Source: Celoporthe dispersa (lineage: Eukaryota; Ascomycota; Sordariomycetes; Diaporthales; Cryphonectriaceae). Taken from it: 64,000 bases of DNA. A program made the translations under genes and the position numbers. Shown here one piece after another: positions 12,091-23,283 of this stretch (positions are counted from its first letter, which is position 1; every line of letters starts with the position of its first letter). The DNA lies in NCBI GenBank assembly GCA_016584495.1, contig WAID01000012.1, forward strand, positions 868,001 to 932,000, given 5' to 3'. The notes beneath the pieces are model-generated. The model did no database searches. It had not been told where the DNA came from and saw nothing but the letters and a program-made list of their open reading frames with translations.

Positions 12091-13084
12091 ATCTTGGAGT
12101 GAATTGCCTCACGCTATTGGCGACCGAATGAGGCTCTCATTTTTGTTGGGGGGGGGGTTGGCATAAGTGCAAAATGCATATGAAAATAAAGGTGTGAGTT
12201 GTTATGAGAAGGCACGGCCCTGAAGTTGTTGGACCTTTGCATCATGGACAAACTAATCCCTGCAGCCCTACGGACCACGGCAGGCAAAGGCTAAGTACAG
12301 GGATCCTTCAACTGGGATGCCCTATTGCACATGAGAATAATTGAAATGGAAGGTCAAATGGGCCATCTGGGCCTTGTTCTTGATTTTACTTTCTTGTATT
12401 TGTTTTTAAACGCTCAAGCCCATAGTTAAGCTGTATGGCACTACAGCACCCTTCTGTTTGCTAGTTTTATCTGCTATCCCAGGACCCCCATTATCTGCCT
12501 TCTAAATACCAAGGCACTGTGACTCTGGTTGCGGGCAATGTTAAATTGTGGTGTTTTTGGTTGAATTCAGCCTTCAGGGCTATATCAGCTTGCATATGTA
12601 GCCTTTCAGTTTATCCATGCCCGTTCTGGGTGACACATGGTGCATATGAGCGAGTTTGTAATGGGATTAACAAATTGTGGATGAGGTGCGATACCTGAGT
12701 GAGACCAGGTTGAGCTTCATATCAAGAAGCTTGTAGCTCACAGTGCATACATTGCTCGTAGACAGCCTGACCAGCTGAGGAAACAGGAGAGATGACTGGT
12801 GATCCTATGCAGTGGTCGCAGGGATTTGCAATGCTAGAGTGCGGTCAACATATAGTTTCCCGGTCAACATATAGTTTCCCGAGGGGCTGTGGAAAGACAT
12901 TGAATCTAGCAGTGCGTCAGCCTTTACATGCAGTAGACTTGAGCGTCTGGTCAACAAACGAATATGCTATGTCGTATAGCTTTTCAGTGGTGTTGATGTC
13001 TTCCTTTGTAGGCGTTGTTGTCCAATCTATGGGTATCATATGTATCGCTTGAATCAAATTCCAATATCGATGTCGATCTCTTCA
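12091..13084. other. Intergenic region between COQ8 and ES2
   Basis: No coding signal is seen across 994 nt. It holds the COQ8 promoter side and the ES2 3' flank. A G-run lies near 12148-12157 and a perfect 19-bp direct duplication at 12843-12880. Confidence 0.5.
12843..12880 (+). repeat. Perfect tandem duplication of a 19-bp unit
   Basis: The 19-bp unit GGTCAACATATAGTTTCCC occurs twice head to tail with no mismatch. It is a small local duplication, possibly replication slippage. No other copy was noticed in the window. Confidence 0.85.
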
Positions 13085-14434
13085 TCACTTCGTCGCGTTC
13101 TTTAACCCCGACCCTTTGTTCTTCGGCGTCACGGTGCCTGAAAACGGTGTATTGTCCGAGGCCTGGCCGGAACCGCCAATCTTGCTCCAGAGCCGCTGAG
13201 CAGCAGGAGTCAGTTCTCCAGAGACCCGTGGGCTATTTGGAAATTTGGGGACTGGTGTCTGCTCGACCTTGCCCACCAGGCCCATTTTCGCTGACGTCCG
13301 TTTCGATTGTGCTATGCGATCGACCATGCGGTGGTGAAGACCCTCTCGCTTCCTCTGATCTTGGATTTTGAATGGGTTTGGTGTGGCATCTCCGGGACCA
13401 AGATCAATAGCTGGGACGTCTGGTACGGGACCTTCGGGTTCCTCATCACCCACAAAAGCATACCCGTTCACTCGCGGCGTCTCGTTCCCACCAGCGAAAG
13501 TCGAATCTCGATCTCCCGCTCTGGGTCGTCCCGCGATCGCGTCTCTGACAGCCGACAAGGTCGGAGAAGGCGGCCGTGAAGGTTCGTGTGCGATAGCTGG
13601 ACCAGGGACCCTCGTGTTCTCGTACACAATCGTCTTTGGCGGTGCTCGCGAAGCCTGCTGAGCGCGTGAGGCCACAGTCTCCGCCACAACATCATCGACA
13701 CCATCAACGGCGAACATGAGTGCGTTCCTTGGAGCCGCCTTCCACGTGTCTGGCATGGCAGGTCTGTCGTCCTTGTCCTCGACTGCGAGTCTGGTCCTCT
13801 CGAATCCATCGTCAACCAGGCTCACACCGCTCGCAGCGAGTCTCGCCCTGACTTCCATCTGTTTCAACTCCTGCTTGGAAGGGAGCTTGTTGCCCCTCCA
13901 TAGCCAGCCGTACTTCTCCGCCCTCTTTTGGTTCTGCTTGTCCAGGAGCTTGTAGAAACTCTCGTTGTCCTCACTCGTGTACTTTGCCTGAAACGCTCCA
14001 AGGCTCATGTTTGTATCAATCTCCGGCGGCCCGACTGCTACAGAAGGCGCAGTGGATATGGTAGTCATCGGCGTTTCGCCTGCATAGCCCACGGGCGTTT
14101 GCCCAGCAGGCTGCGTTGGTGTCTGTACCGGTCGTTTGAGCCTGCGCTGTCGGCCGGGAGTCATAACCTGCTTGAGCCGCCGGCCAACGCTGTCGATCCA
14201 TGACTTGTCCTTCGATTCGAGGGCGTCGAGGTACTCCTGTTGTGTCTCGCTTTCCAGAAGGCCTGGGAAGAAGTCGCGCGCTATGATCTTGGAGAGCGCA
14301 TCGGTGTAGGTCTCTTCGTCGATGACTTTCTTGGGTCGCTTGATCTTCTTTGTGGGCGGTGGCGGAGGCATGAGAGCCATCTCCGCATCTCTTTTTCGTA
14401 CGAGAGCAGAGGATATCTGGCTGGAATCCGCCAT
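13085..14434 (-). CDS. BIS1: ES2/DGCR14 (Bis1) nuclear splicing-associated protein
   Basis: Member of the Es2 family, nuclear proteins that associate with the spliceosome. Single exon of 449 aa. The N-terminus carries a Pro-rich run and a basic nuclear-localisation-like KKIKRPKKVIDEETY, then the family hallmark SKIIARDFFPGLLE (about 47-60) and a TPGR element. The middle contains the conserved block beginning at MSLGAFQAKYTSEDNESFYK and the WLWRGNK segment. The C-terminus has VNGYAFVGDEE and TPNPFKIQDQRKREGLHHR and the closing SPRVSGELTPAAQRLWSKIG motif. Divergent from PP5. Confidence 0.9.
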   Translation of the reverse strand: MADSSQISSALVRKRDAEMALMPPPPPTKKIKRPKKVIDEETYTDALSKIIARDFFPGLLESETQQEYLDALESKDKSWIDSVGRRLKQVMTPGRQRRLKRPVQTPTQPAGQTPVGYAGETPMTTISTAPSVAVGPPEIDTNMSLGAFQAKYTSEDNESFYKLLDKQNQKRAEKYGWLWRGNKLPSKQELKQMEVRARLAASGVSLVDDGFERTRLAVEDKDDRPAMPDTWKAAPRNALMFAVDGVDDVVAETVASRAQQASRAPPKTIVYENTRVPGPAIAHEPSRPPSPTLSAVRDAIAGRPRAGDRDSTFAGGNETPRVNGYAFVGDEEPEGPVPDVPAIDLGPGDATPNPFKIQDQRKREGLHHRMVDRIAQSKRTSAKMGLVGKVEQTPVPKFPNSPRVSGELTPAAQRLWSKIGGSGQASDNTPFSGTVTPKNKGSGLKNATK

Positions 14435-14894
14435 GATTCCAGGTGTGGTTATATTGTTGTTGGCTTTGTAAGTTGAAAGAGAATCTTAGAGAATTACCAG
14501 AGAGCAAGGGGCCAGTTGCGCAAGTCATCAGATCAGCACAGGCCACAAATACTTCCCAATGAGTAGTAGCGCATCGTGGGGTACACCCCTGCAAGTTGAA
14601 TGATAAGATCGTCGAGGGGTTGGTGGGCACTAGCTATTTCGCCTTGCATAGAAACCCTTCGAAATTGCCGACAGGACGGCCTTACAACGGAAAATCTGAA
14701 TTGGTCCTGCACTTGCTGAAGCGACGGCCTGTTTGACTGGAAGTCACAATCCAGGGAAATATTATTGGGACATTACATCTTCTGCTCCTCCCTTTTTTTT
14801 TTGTTTCTTTTTTTATTCCCCTACCATCCCCAACAGCTTCTCCTTCCTCGCCACCTCCATCTTCTGTGCTCAGCGCCGCTGCGATATAGTTACA
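14435..14894. promoter_or_regulatory. Divergent promoter region of ES2 and PP5
   Basis: A 460-nt gap between two divergent start codons. The part near the PP5 ATG is strongly T/C-rich (14790-14870), as expected for a fungal promoter and 5' UTR. Confidence 0.45.
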
Positions 14895-16733
14895 ATGGCG
14901 CCCTCTGAGGAGGACAAGGCCAAGGCTGTCGGCCTCAAGAACCAGGGTAACGAGGCTTTCAAGAAGCATGACTGGCAAACGGCCATAGACTTCTACTCCA
15001 AGGCGATCGAGTTGAACGACACAGAACCTACCTACTTCGCAAACCGGGCACAGGTATGAAACCCGAGCCTCGGCCATAGCTCATACCTGCTCGCGTGACT
15101 GACCGCGTCGTACCTTGTGCCAGGCCTACCTGAAGACAGAAGCGTTCGGCTACGCGATTACAGATGCCACCAAGGCGATCGAGTTGAATCCAGGGTTTGT
15201 CAAGGTGCGTGTTGTTCCTGATTCCTGCAGGACGGAGGAGTTGTGTTATGGCTGACGGTAGAAATCTGCACAGGCTTACTACCGTCGCGCAGTCGCCCAT
15301 GCCGCCATCTTGCGACCGAAAGACGCTCTCCAAGACTTCAAGAGCTGCACAAAGATCGACCCGGGCAACAAGGATGCAAAGCTCAAGCTCGTCGAGTGCC
15401 AGAAGATCGTGCGTCAACTCGACTTCTTCGCTGCTATCGAGGTCGCCGACACACCCTCTGCTGCGGCAGGTCTGGACGTCGACTCGATCGCTGTCGAGCC
15501 CGACTACGATGGCGTCAAGCTTGACAAGGAGATGACGCAGGAGTTCATCGACGACATGACGGAGAGATTCAAGAATGGCAAGAAGATACATCGGAAATAC
15601 GTCTACCAGATCATCATGGCTGTCCGGAAGCTCGTCTATGATGAACCAACCATGGTGGAGGTTGAGATCCCCGAGGATGTCAAGCTCACGGTCTGTGGCG
15701 ATACTCACGGTGCGTTATCCCTTGTTGCCCACCCGTCTCCGAGAACTAGACTGACCAGGTCCGCGCAGGCCAATACTTCGATCTTATGGAGCTCTTCAGG
15801 TTAAACGGAAAGCCAGGCGACAAGCACTGGTATCTCTTCAACGGTGATTTCGTTGACCGAGGTTCATGGTCCACCGAGATTGCTCTATTGCTGTACGCCA
15901 ACAAGTGGCTACGACCCAAGAGCTTCTTCCTGAATCGTGGAAACCACGAGACAGACGACATGAACAAGGTCTACGGTTTCGAAGGGGAATGCAAGGCCAA
16001 GTACAATGAGCGGTAAGCAGAACCACCGCCTCACGCGATTGCGGCTATACTGACTCGGTATTCACTTAGTATCTTCAAGCTCTTCTCGGAAAGCTTCTCA
16101 GCACTGCCTCTGGCAACGCTGATAGGCCAGAAGTATTTCGTCCTCCATGGAGGTCTGTTCTCTGACGACAATGTCACCCTGGACGACATCCGCAAACTGG
16201 ACCGGCACAAGCAGAGGCAGCCCGGCCAGGCTGGGTTGATGATGGAGATGCTCTGGACAGATCCTCAGACCGAGCCAGGCCGTGGCCCAAGCAAGCGTGG
16301 TGTCGGCATGCAGTTCGGCCCCGATGTCACCAAGCGCTTCTGTGAGAAGAACGGTCTGGAAGCTATCATCAGAAGTCACGAGGTTCGCATGGAAGGCTAC
16401 GAGGAGGAGCACGACGGGAAGTGCATCACAGGTGAGACAGCTGGCTGTCCTTATTGCGATTTCAATTTGCTAACGCCGCGTCAGTCTTCTCCGCGCCCAA
16501 GTACTGCGACATGACGGAGAACAAGGGTGCTTATATCAATATTGGATCTACGTACAAGTTGGACTTCCACAAGTTCGACGCGGTTCCTCATCCTGACATT
16601 CGACCAATGGTAAAAATTCCCCGGCGACTCTCCTCTTCTTTTCATCCCGAAAAGAAAGAAGAAAGAAAAAAAGACACCGCTGACCTGATCTTAGGCATAC
16701 GCCAACAACTCGATCATGTCCTCTGTCATGTAA
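14895..16733 (+). CDS. PPT1: Serine/threonine protein phosphatase 5 (PP5) with TPR domain
   Basis: Hsp90-associated Ser/Thr phosphatase. Seven exons: 14895-15053, 15124-15204, 15274-15709, 15769-16012, 16070-16431, 16485-16609 and 16695-16733, giving 481 aa. Residues 1-115 are three TPR repeats (KNQGNEAFKKHDWQTAIDFY, then AYLKTEAFGYAITDATKAIE). The catalytic domain has the metal and active-site motifs GDTHG, GDFVDRG, RGNHE, VLHGG and IIRSHE, and VFSAPKYCD near the end. The tail AYANNSIMSSVM is encoded by the last 39-nt exon. All junction phases agree. The intron removing 16610-16694 is needed to reach the family-typical C-terminus. Confidence 0.95.
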
Positions 16734-17066
16734 GGTTCGGAAGAATCTAGACCATTTCAGCGTGATTACTGCATATAGATACAGTTTATGGGAGCATACC
16801 CGCGGGAGTTGGTTCATGGGCTCTGATCGTGGCGTTCTTGTTTTTGCGTGGGAAACGGTTGGAGGTGAGCTTCAGTCCGCAGGCAGGCGGAATGCCATGT
16901 CTGGATGCTTTCTCAAGCGGGCACCATGGCATCCAAAAAGGTCCGACTGGGGTTTGGTGGTCATGGCATGGCCGAAGGTCGGGTGACGACAACGAAGTAT
17001 CGAGTACGGTAGCCTCAATGGTCATCTATGCGCGAGGGCGAAGGGGAAAGAAGAGGACGTATGAAA
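16734..17066. other. Convergent 3' region of PP5 and POP8
   Basis: A 333-nt 3' flank shared by two convergent genes. No coding signal is seen. Confidence 0.4.
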
Positions 17067-17510
17067 TCATGATTCCCCCCATATCTTCCTCTGGTCATGT
17101 CTCCCCACGAGTGCGCCTAGCCAGTCTCCTGCTGCGCATATTCTGATACCAGAAAACGCCCCCGATCCCGTCCACGCCGTCAAGGCACTGGAAAAGGCGC
17201 CCAGATCTTGTCGAGGCAGCCGCACCCAGCACTCACGGCCAGTGACCTTGAGGATGTCGATAGGCATACCCATCCCAGTGAGGCCGAGAAACTTCCTCAG
17301 CGCGGATGTGAGGAATTGGCGGAGCATCAATTCGTCCAGCACCAGTTCCTGCGTGGCGGTGGTGATGAGTTCCAAGTGGGCATAGGCGTGAGGTGGTGTC
17401 TTGATGGTGGTGCTGTATATATCGTAAGACTTAGTGGAACTTGGTTTCGTTTCCTTGGCCTCGGTTATGGCTATGTCTAGAGCCGTATCGATATCCATTT
17501 TGTCAGCCAT
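17067..17510 (-). CDS. POP8: Ribonuclease P/MRP subunit POP8-like
   Basis: Small protein subunit of nuclear RNase P and RNase MRP, which process tRNA and rRNA precursors. Single exon, 147 aa. The start is MADKMDID at 17510; the frame is open further upstream but without family similarity. The body, beginning IYSTTIKTPPHAYAHLEL and continuing through LDELMLRQFLTSALRKFLGL and IDILKVTGRECWVRLP, matches the Pop5/Rpp14-type alpha-beta fold used by Pop8, including the closing RQDLGAFSSAL segment. The family is short and divergent, so the exact assignment (POP8 rather than another Rpp14 relative) is moderately sure. Confidence 0.75.
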   Translation of the reverse strand: MADKMDIDTALDIAITEAKETKPSSTKSYDIYSTTIKTPPHAYAHLELITTATQELVLDELMLRQFLTSALRKFLGLTGMGMPIDILKVTGRECWVRLPRQDLGAFSSALTAWTGSGAFSGIRICAAGDWLGALVGRHDQRKIWGES

Positions 17511-17911
17511 GTTGGTGCTTTGTAAAGAAGAAAAAATAAAGCAAGTTATGGAGGCTGTTGATGAGATCTGAATCGGTGCCACTGAAAATAAGTGCATAGA
17601 AACAGAGGGTCGAATCTTCTAGCAGGGTCATCCCTGCACCACATGTGCCTGCCGGTGCAGCCTCCACATGCATGCTCCATGCTCCCTGCTGGTGGTTACT
17701 GACTGCTCTTCTGCAGCTCTCTCTACCTTAACTTCAACCTTTCAAGGGTAGCAAGCCACCTTTGTCTCCTACAATAAAGAACACCCTACAACGACGTGAT
17801 CAGTCTCTCCCAAGGAACACCGGGAAGGCTGCTTCCTTCCGAAAACATCCACGTCAACGATATCATATTCCTGCGAAAGTACTTCTCAGCCCCTGCTCTT
17901 GCTCCTCCGCG
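17511..17911. promoter_or_regulatory. Divergent promoter region of POP8 and SPT4
   Basis: A 401-nt gap between two divergent start codons. No coding signal. C/T-rich toward SPT4. Confidence 0.4.
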
Positions 17912-18361
17912 ATGGACAAGTTCAGCTCCGAGACGCAGCGCAGAGGCAAACGCGCCTGCATGGTCTGCTCGATCGTCCTGCCAAAAACAGTGCGTCCTCC
18001 ACCTCTGCCTTCAAAAATACCTAAACCCCACCGAAGATGGTCTTGTTTCCATTCTGTGGGGTGCTGCTGTCCCCTTCACTAACGCTGCATTCCACCTCAT
18101 CAGGAGTTCAAGCGCAACGGCTGTCCCAACTGCGAGGAGTACCTCCATCTCGCCGGCAACGAGGAGGCCATCGAGCTATGCACCTCGTCCGTCTACGAGG
18201 GCCTCATCGCCCTCGCTGATCCCACCCGCTCCTGGGTGGCTAAGTGGCAACGCATCGACAAGTACATCAAAGGCACCTACGCCACCAAGGTCATGGGCAC
18301 CTTGCCTCCTGATGTCGTTACGAACCTGCTAGAGGAGTACAACATCCGGTATATACCGTGA
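17912..18361 (+). CDS. SPT4: Transcription elongation factor SPT4
   Basis: Zinc-binding partner of SPT5 in DSIF, which controls RNA polymerase II elongation. Two exons, 17912-17989 and 18104-18361, give 111 aa. The zinc site is CMVC (residues 16-19) and CPNC (33-36), separated by the intron. The rest (EEAIELCTSSVYEGLIALAD, then WVAKWQRIDKYIKGTYATKV and LPPDVVTNLLEEYNIRYIP) is family-typical. The stop TGA at 18359 lies inside a good donor, GTGAGT. Splicing there to an AG near 18424 would give a tail of about eight different residues instead, so the C-terminal end is uncertain. Related proteins carry an Arg-Asp-Gly-type tail after the YIP motif. Confidence 0.9.
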
Positions 18362-19599
18362 GTCAACATCCTATAATTTGGCCCCATTCTCTGGGTCTCA
18401 GTACACAGCCGCGCTTGGTGTATAGGGACCGCCTTGTACAAGCTGTTTAGTGGCTGCAAGTCAGGGAGAAACACGGAGCTGACAGTGGTACAGGCGCGAT
18501 GGGAGTGCCGGCAATGATGACTAGGTGGCACTTGACGACTCCGATCCGACGGTTGAGCTGAGAGGTGGAGCTCCTGAATCTCAAGAGGCGCAGTGCTCAC
18601 CGCCCACGACACAAGTCGAACAGCTTAGGGAATTTGCACATATCATTGATGACGACTGGACGAACGACATTACAGATGTTGGTGCCGTGGCACGAGACGG
18701 CTAGGAACAAGAGTCTCGACCAGGAACATTACATGAAGCTGCATTTTCTGGCCAAGGTGCAGAGGCACAGGCCTTGGATATGCCAAGGAATAAAATGGTC
18801 ACGCAAGGTTGCTGGAGCGTAGGAGAAGCAACGTGACTACTACCTTCGCAAGGACAAGAAGCGGCCGGATGTTGCTTCTAAAGGCAAGAAGATGCTAGGA
18901 TGGTGGTTTGGAGAACCAGAGCCTTGCTGCAACTAAGGAAGAAGGGCATGGCGGCTCCTCGGGGTTGATTGGCGTCGCAGAAGAGAGAGGGGAAGCATCG
19001 TGCCAAACGAAGCGCCGGCTCTCCAGCTGGCTTTAAAGAAGACCAGGGGAGGCAGGGCCGGACCTACGAGCCTACTAAGACCAACAGATAATGCAGAGAG
19101 ACAACAGCAGTATGGTCTACTCACAGAGATTTCTGTGACGCGGATGCAAGATATGGTTGAAGGCAAGCGGCCAAGGTCTGCACGCAACAAACAAAATTGA
19201 CGACATCAGACACTGGACAGAAAGCCGAGCCGAGAAGCACCACAGAGGTTGTCCCCGATGCGGAAAGGCTATAGTAACAATGAGAAAAACTCTCAGCAAA
19301 CCTCAGACTGTGCTCGGTCGATACGATACCTCTGGATGTCTCTTCCTTGCGTGATTACAGTAGACTGATCGGCTTGGCTAGGTTCAGAAGCAGTAACTTC
19401 CTTTTTCAGGTGATCAAACTATTGCATATATGTTTCCTATACCGATATATACAAACCCTATAGTAGTCTCTCTCCTAGACCGACGCAATATATGTACTCA
19501 TCTTGATGTAGAGATGTGTCTAGACTGCAATTTATGAAGTCAAAACAGAAGGCTGTGTGCCTATAGGGTATCATTGCTACACAAATATCATAGTCTTGT
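18362..19599. other. SPT4-KIN17 intergenic region with possible coding relic
   Basis: No intact gene is seen. On the + strand several neighbouring stretches look protein-like but are broken by stops and frame changes. One, about 18531-18704, reads as an acidic segment with VEQLREFAHIIDDDW. Another at about 18680-18820 reads HYMKLHFLAKVQRHR in another frame. I recognise no family. It may be a decayed gene copy, or a real gene with unrecognised introns. Confidence 0.3.
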
Positions 19600-20641
19600 C
19601 TAGCCAAGACGAGGCCTCTTGTTCAGCCCACCACCAGCACTTCCTCCTTCCGATGACCCCCGGCTCCGTTTCCTCTCCATCTCCTCCCGCATAATCCTCT
19701 CTGCCTCGCTCATCTTCTTGGGCTGCTCGATCTTGAGCGACTTCTTGGCGCCGCCCGACAGGGCATTCTTCTTGGCCTGGGCAAAAACATTCTTCGGCTG
19801 TGGCTTCGCGCCGAGGGAGAACCCCGCCGCCGGCCTCGATGGCTCTGCGGGCTTTTCAGGCTCTACCGCGTCCTGGCTGGTGCTCGTGTCGTCTGCTGCT
19901 GCTGCTGCTGCTGCTGCTGGCGTGCCAGGCTTGGACCCTGGTGGTGTATCGTCCTTCTTCGCAGGCTTCGCGCCGAACGACAGCTTGATCTTCTCGCCGC
20001 CCTCAAGCCTGAACCCCTTCTTCTCTTCCCCGTTGCCCTCTCCATCCTCGTCCACATCCACCGCACCCTTTCCCTTCCTCCTCTCCTCCGCGGCCCTCTC
20101 AGCCCGCTTCTGCTGCTCCCGGATCATCCGCAGCTCCCTCTCCTCATCACCCTTGTCCAACATGTCCTTCTTCCGGATCGCCTCGGCCCGCTTCAGCGCC
20201 TCGGGGCTATTATCGATCCACGCAATATGCAGACCCTTGTCCGTCTCCTCGACGCGGCAGATGCCCTCGCGGCCCAGGTACTTGGCATACTCCGTAAGAC
20301 TAGGCCACCGCGTCGCGTTCATGTGCACGTGCTGCTTGTTGGCAATATACTCCTGGTAAAAGTGGTTGATATGCACCGCCTTGGTGCCGTGCGACGTGCG
20401 CAGCTGCTGCAGGAACTCGCGGTCGAACTGTGCGCTGAACTCGTTGATGGCCTTTTTTCGGGTCCTCGCCTACGACGAGCATCTGCCGCACGTGGGACTC
20501 GCTCTGGACGTGCATCTTGAAGCCGTTCTCGTCGCGCATCTGGCGCTCGCAGACTTGGCAGTACCAGCGGAGACGGCCGAGGCCTTTGGACTTTTGTTGG
20601 TTGGAGACCCATTTTGTGCTGCCTACTTCGGCGCGGCCCAT
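19600..20641 (-). CDS. KIN17: KIN17 DNA/RNA-binding protein (single-base frameshift)
   Basis: Nuclear zinc-finger protein linked to DNA replication, repair and RNA processing (yeast Rts2 relative). The start is MGRAEVGSTKWVSNQQ at 20641. Residues 25-50 form a C2H2 finger (CQVCERQMRDENGFKMH, second His in SESH). The winged-helix Kin17 domain follows with LRTSHGTKAVHINHFYQEY and HMNATRWPSLTEYAKYLG. The C-terminal half is charged, with an eight-Ala run from a (CTG)9 tract at 19893-19919 on the + strand. The frame breaks at a six-base homopolymer (20453-20458): the family sequence requires AAA AAG GCC, one base fewer, and then reads GEDPKKAINEFSAQFDREFL. With that correction the protein is 346 aa and complete, so I treat the gene as intact with a probable sequence error. 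Confidence 0.88.
19893..19919 (+). repeat. (CTG)9 trinucleotide repeat
   Basis: Nine perfect CTG units on the + strand lie inside KIN17 and encode polyalanine on the minus strand. Such tracts commonly vary in length between strains. Confidence 0.85.
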
Positions 20642-21287
20642 CTTTGCGGTGTGGTGGCGCTGGGATGGCGGGAGGAGGAGGGGAAAGAGGTTGACGGAGG
20701 GTGTGTCGAGATTTGAAGAGAGAGCCGTGTCTTTTGAGGGTATGGTTTTGCAGCAAGCAGAGTTCGTGCGCGGTGTTGGTGGTGGGTTTTATCGTGGTTC
20801 TTGATGAAAGGCGTGGGATGTCGGAAAGTTGTTGGTTGAAATGTGATAGTGGTTTGCAGTGGAAGACTCGGTGGGTTAGTTTGGCATGTGAACATTAATT
20901 TTAGTGCACCAGGGTTTTCTGCACTAGGGGCTCTCAGATATGGTGCCATGTGAGGCTTCTATGTCCGTACTTACACCAGGGGTGGCTCAGGCAAACCAGT
21001 CGCTGACACGATGATGGTTAAAACTGTGTGCAAGCCAAGTGCTGTAAAAATTAAGGCGAAAGAGGAAAATAACTGTAATATAGGGTGGAATGTATTGATG
21101 GCATGATGGCTGTCTGCCTAAGGCCTTTCTTCTTTGGAAATAAGTAGTAATATGCCTAGGCCTCTGCTGTATGCTCATCTATGCTCGTCTTACAAGAAGT
21201 CCTTTTCCTCCCTCCCTCCCCCTTTTTTTAGTCACCCCATCATCTCTATGCGAGACGGTAGTCTAGATACATAGAACCATCTCTCTT
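20642..21287. other. Intergenic region between KIN17 and aspartokinase
   Basis: A 646-nt region holding the KIN17 5' flank and the aspartokinase 3' flank. No coding signal is seen. Confidence 0.4.
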
Positions 21288-23283
21288 TTATTCTAAAAAT
21301 GTGAAGAGACTCGTGTGAAGTACATTCATGGCCCTCGTCGCATCGCGGGCGTCAATGACGCACGAGATGTTGATCTCGCTTGCGCCTATAGCCATAGGTG
21401 TTATTAGAGAAAGGCCTAAAAAGAAACAGAAGAAGGGAAAAAGGAAGAAAGAAGGAAAAAAAAACCGGGGAGAGCTTACCCTGCGAGATCATCTCAATGT
21501 TGACATTGTGCTCACCGAGCGTCGTGAACATCTTGCCGGCCACACCGATCATGTTCTTCATGTCCGCGCCGACCAAGCTCAGGATGGCCATGCCGTGCAG
21601 CACACTGACATCACCGCACTCGGCCAGCTCCTTGGTGGCCATCTCGAAACCCTCGGTCTCGGAGCTCTGCAGGTGGATTGCCATGGACACATGGACCTCA
21701 CTGGTGGAGATGAGATCGACTGAGATCCTGTACTTGTCCAGGATCACAAACACGCGCGCCACGAAGCCGTGCGCAATGGACCTCTTGTTCGAGTGTACGT
21801 TGATGACCGAGATCTTGTCCTTGATGGTCACGGCCGTCGGCCGCTTGGGCGTCTTCCTCGCCAGGTTGATCTCGCTGGGTCTCGAGCGCTTCAGCTCGTG
21901 GCCGGGCGCCAGCACCGGGTCCGGAACGACGATCGTGCCGGCGCCGCGCGGGTTCTTGACGTTCTTGATGCGCACCGGGATCGGCGGGGTCGCCTTGATC
22001 ACCTGGTCCATCGTGAGATGGTGGATGACCTCGGACCCGTAGAACGTCAGCTCGGCGGCCTCGGACGGCGTGATAGACGCCAGCAGCCGTGCGGTGGGCA
22101 CCTTGGTCGGGTCAGCCGTGAAGATGCCGTCGACCTCCTTCCAGATCTGCAGCTCGTCCGCGCTGAGGCCGACCGCGATGAGCGCGGCGCACAGGTCGGT
22201 GTAGCCCCGTCCGACATCGCCGTCCATCAGGCTCCCAGGGACGTTACCAAAGAAACCAGTGATGACGGGAACGCGGTCCTCGCAGGCTGCGACCTTGGCC
22301 TTGAAGATGGCTGCTGCATCACGGTAGAAGGAGGTGTCGAGGCGCACTGCGCCGTCGTTGTGCAGCGCATCGGCAAGGTCGACATATTCTGCCTCCACGT
22401 TCTAAATCCGAGGTCAGCTGAGCGGGCTCGTCTCCTGTTGCACGTGTGAGAATGAGCAACGCACCCTATCTCTCAACACATAGGTCATAAACCTGCAGCT
22501 CAACCTCTCACCAAAGCTGACGACACGGTCCTTGGATCTTGAGTTGATCTCGAGCTTAAAGCGTTTTGACGCTTGGATGTACTCGACGAGCTCCTGACAC
22601 TCATTCTTGATATCCTGCTTTAGTGACTCCCTGAGCTCAGGATCCCGGACAGACGACTCCGCGGCAGAGATGTGGTCGTCGCAGATGTCTTGTATGATGT
22701 TGTTGGCCTGCTCCGTCAACTCAGTCTGAGCAGCATGTTCACCAGTCGCAGCGTCGATATTCCGTAGTCGCCTAAAGACCTCAAGGAGTCTTTTTCAGTT
22801 TGCGCCGCGAGCAAACGATCTGTCAGCCGAAATTGTCCATGACGATGGCCTTGACCAGGCTCATCCATGGCGCAGGTTTGTGGATGGACCACTCACCGAC
22901 TTGTGGTGCCCGTAACCTTCTTCCCCGAGCTTCGTGCTGAACAGACGATAGCGACCTTGTTGTCACTCATGCTCGCCCTGCCCCCTCATGAGTCAGCACA
23001 TCTGAGGCTGAGCAGCAGGCGGCACCTGCACGGCGGGCGACATACCTGATGATGTCCTCTGCTATCTGCGGACGGGATCATGATCATCAGCTTGCTGCTG
23101 TCAAGGAAGAGAAGGCTGATGAGAACAAGAACAAGTAGCAGGCCAGTAAAAATCGACCACACCACACCGTAATCGTACCTTCTCCGGCCATTTTCCCACG
23201 CTGGTGCCACCAAACTTCTGGACCACCCAGCCGTTTGGGCAGTTATTCCTCACAACAGACTTCATCATGACGGCCTCTCCCAT
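21288..23283 (-). CDS. HOM3: Aspartokinase (aspartate kinase)
   Basis: Phosphorylates L-aspartate, the first step to threonine, methionine and homoserine. Six exons: 23283-23179, 23065-23046 (20 nt), 22965-22897, 22789-22465, 22401-21480 and 21385-21288, giving 512 aa, the usual fungal length. WVVQKFGGTSVGKW near residue 18 carries the kinase KFGGTS motif. Then IAEDII, VAIVCSARSSGKK, the VVSFGERLSCRFM segment, VITGFFG and GRGYTDLCAAL, with IWKEVDGIFTADP for substrate and nucleotide. Two ACT-type regulatory regions follow (ISVINVHSNKR and MAILSLVGADMKNMIGVAGK), which in the family bind feedback amino acids. The last 98-nt exon supplies ASEINISCVIDARDATRAMN. The acceptor of exon 3 (ATGAG) is the only one that avoids an immediate stop. 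The start ATG at 23283 is the first in-frame one before KFGGTS. Confidence 0.93.

Noticed and set aside
20440..20465. Programmed ribosomal frameshift in KIN17
   Set aside because: The run resembles a -1 slippery site, but the shift needed is +1, and similar breaks in both directions occur in seven other genes. Sequence error is simpler.
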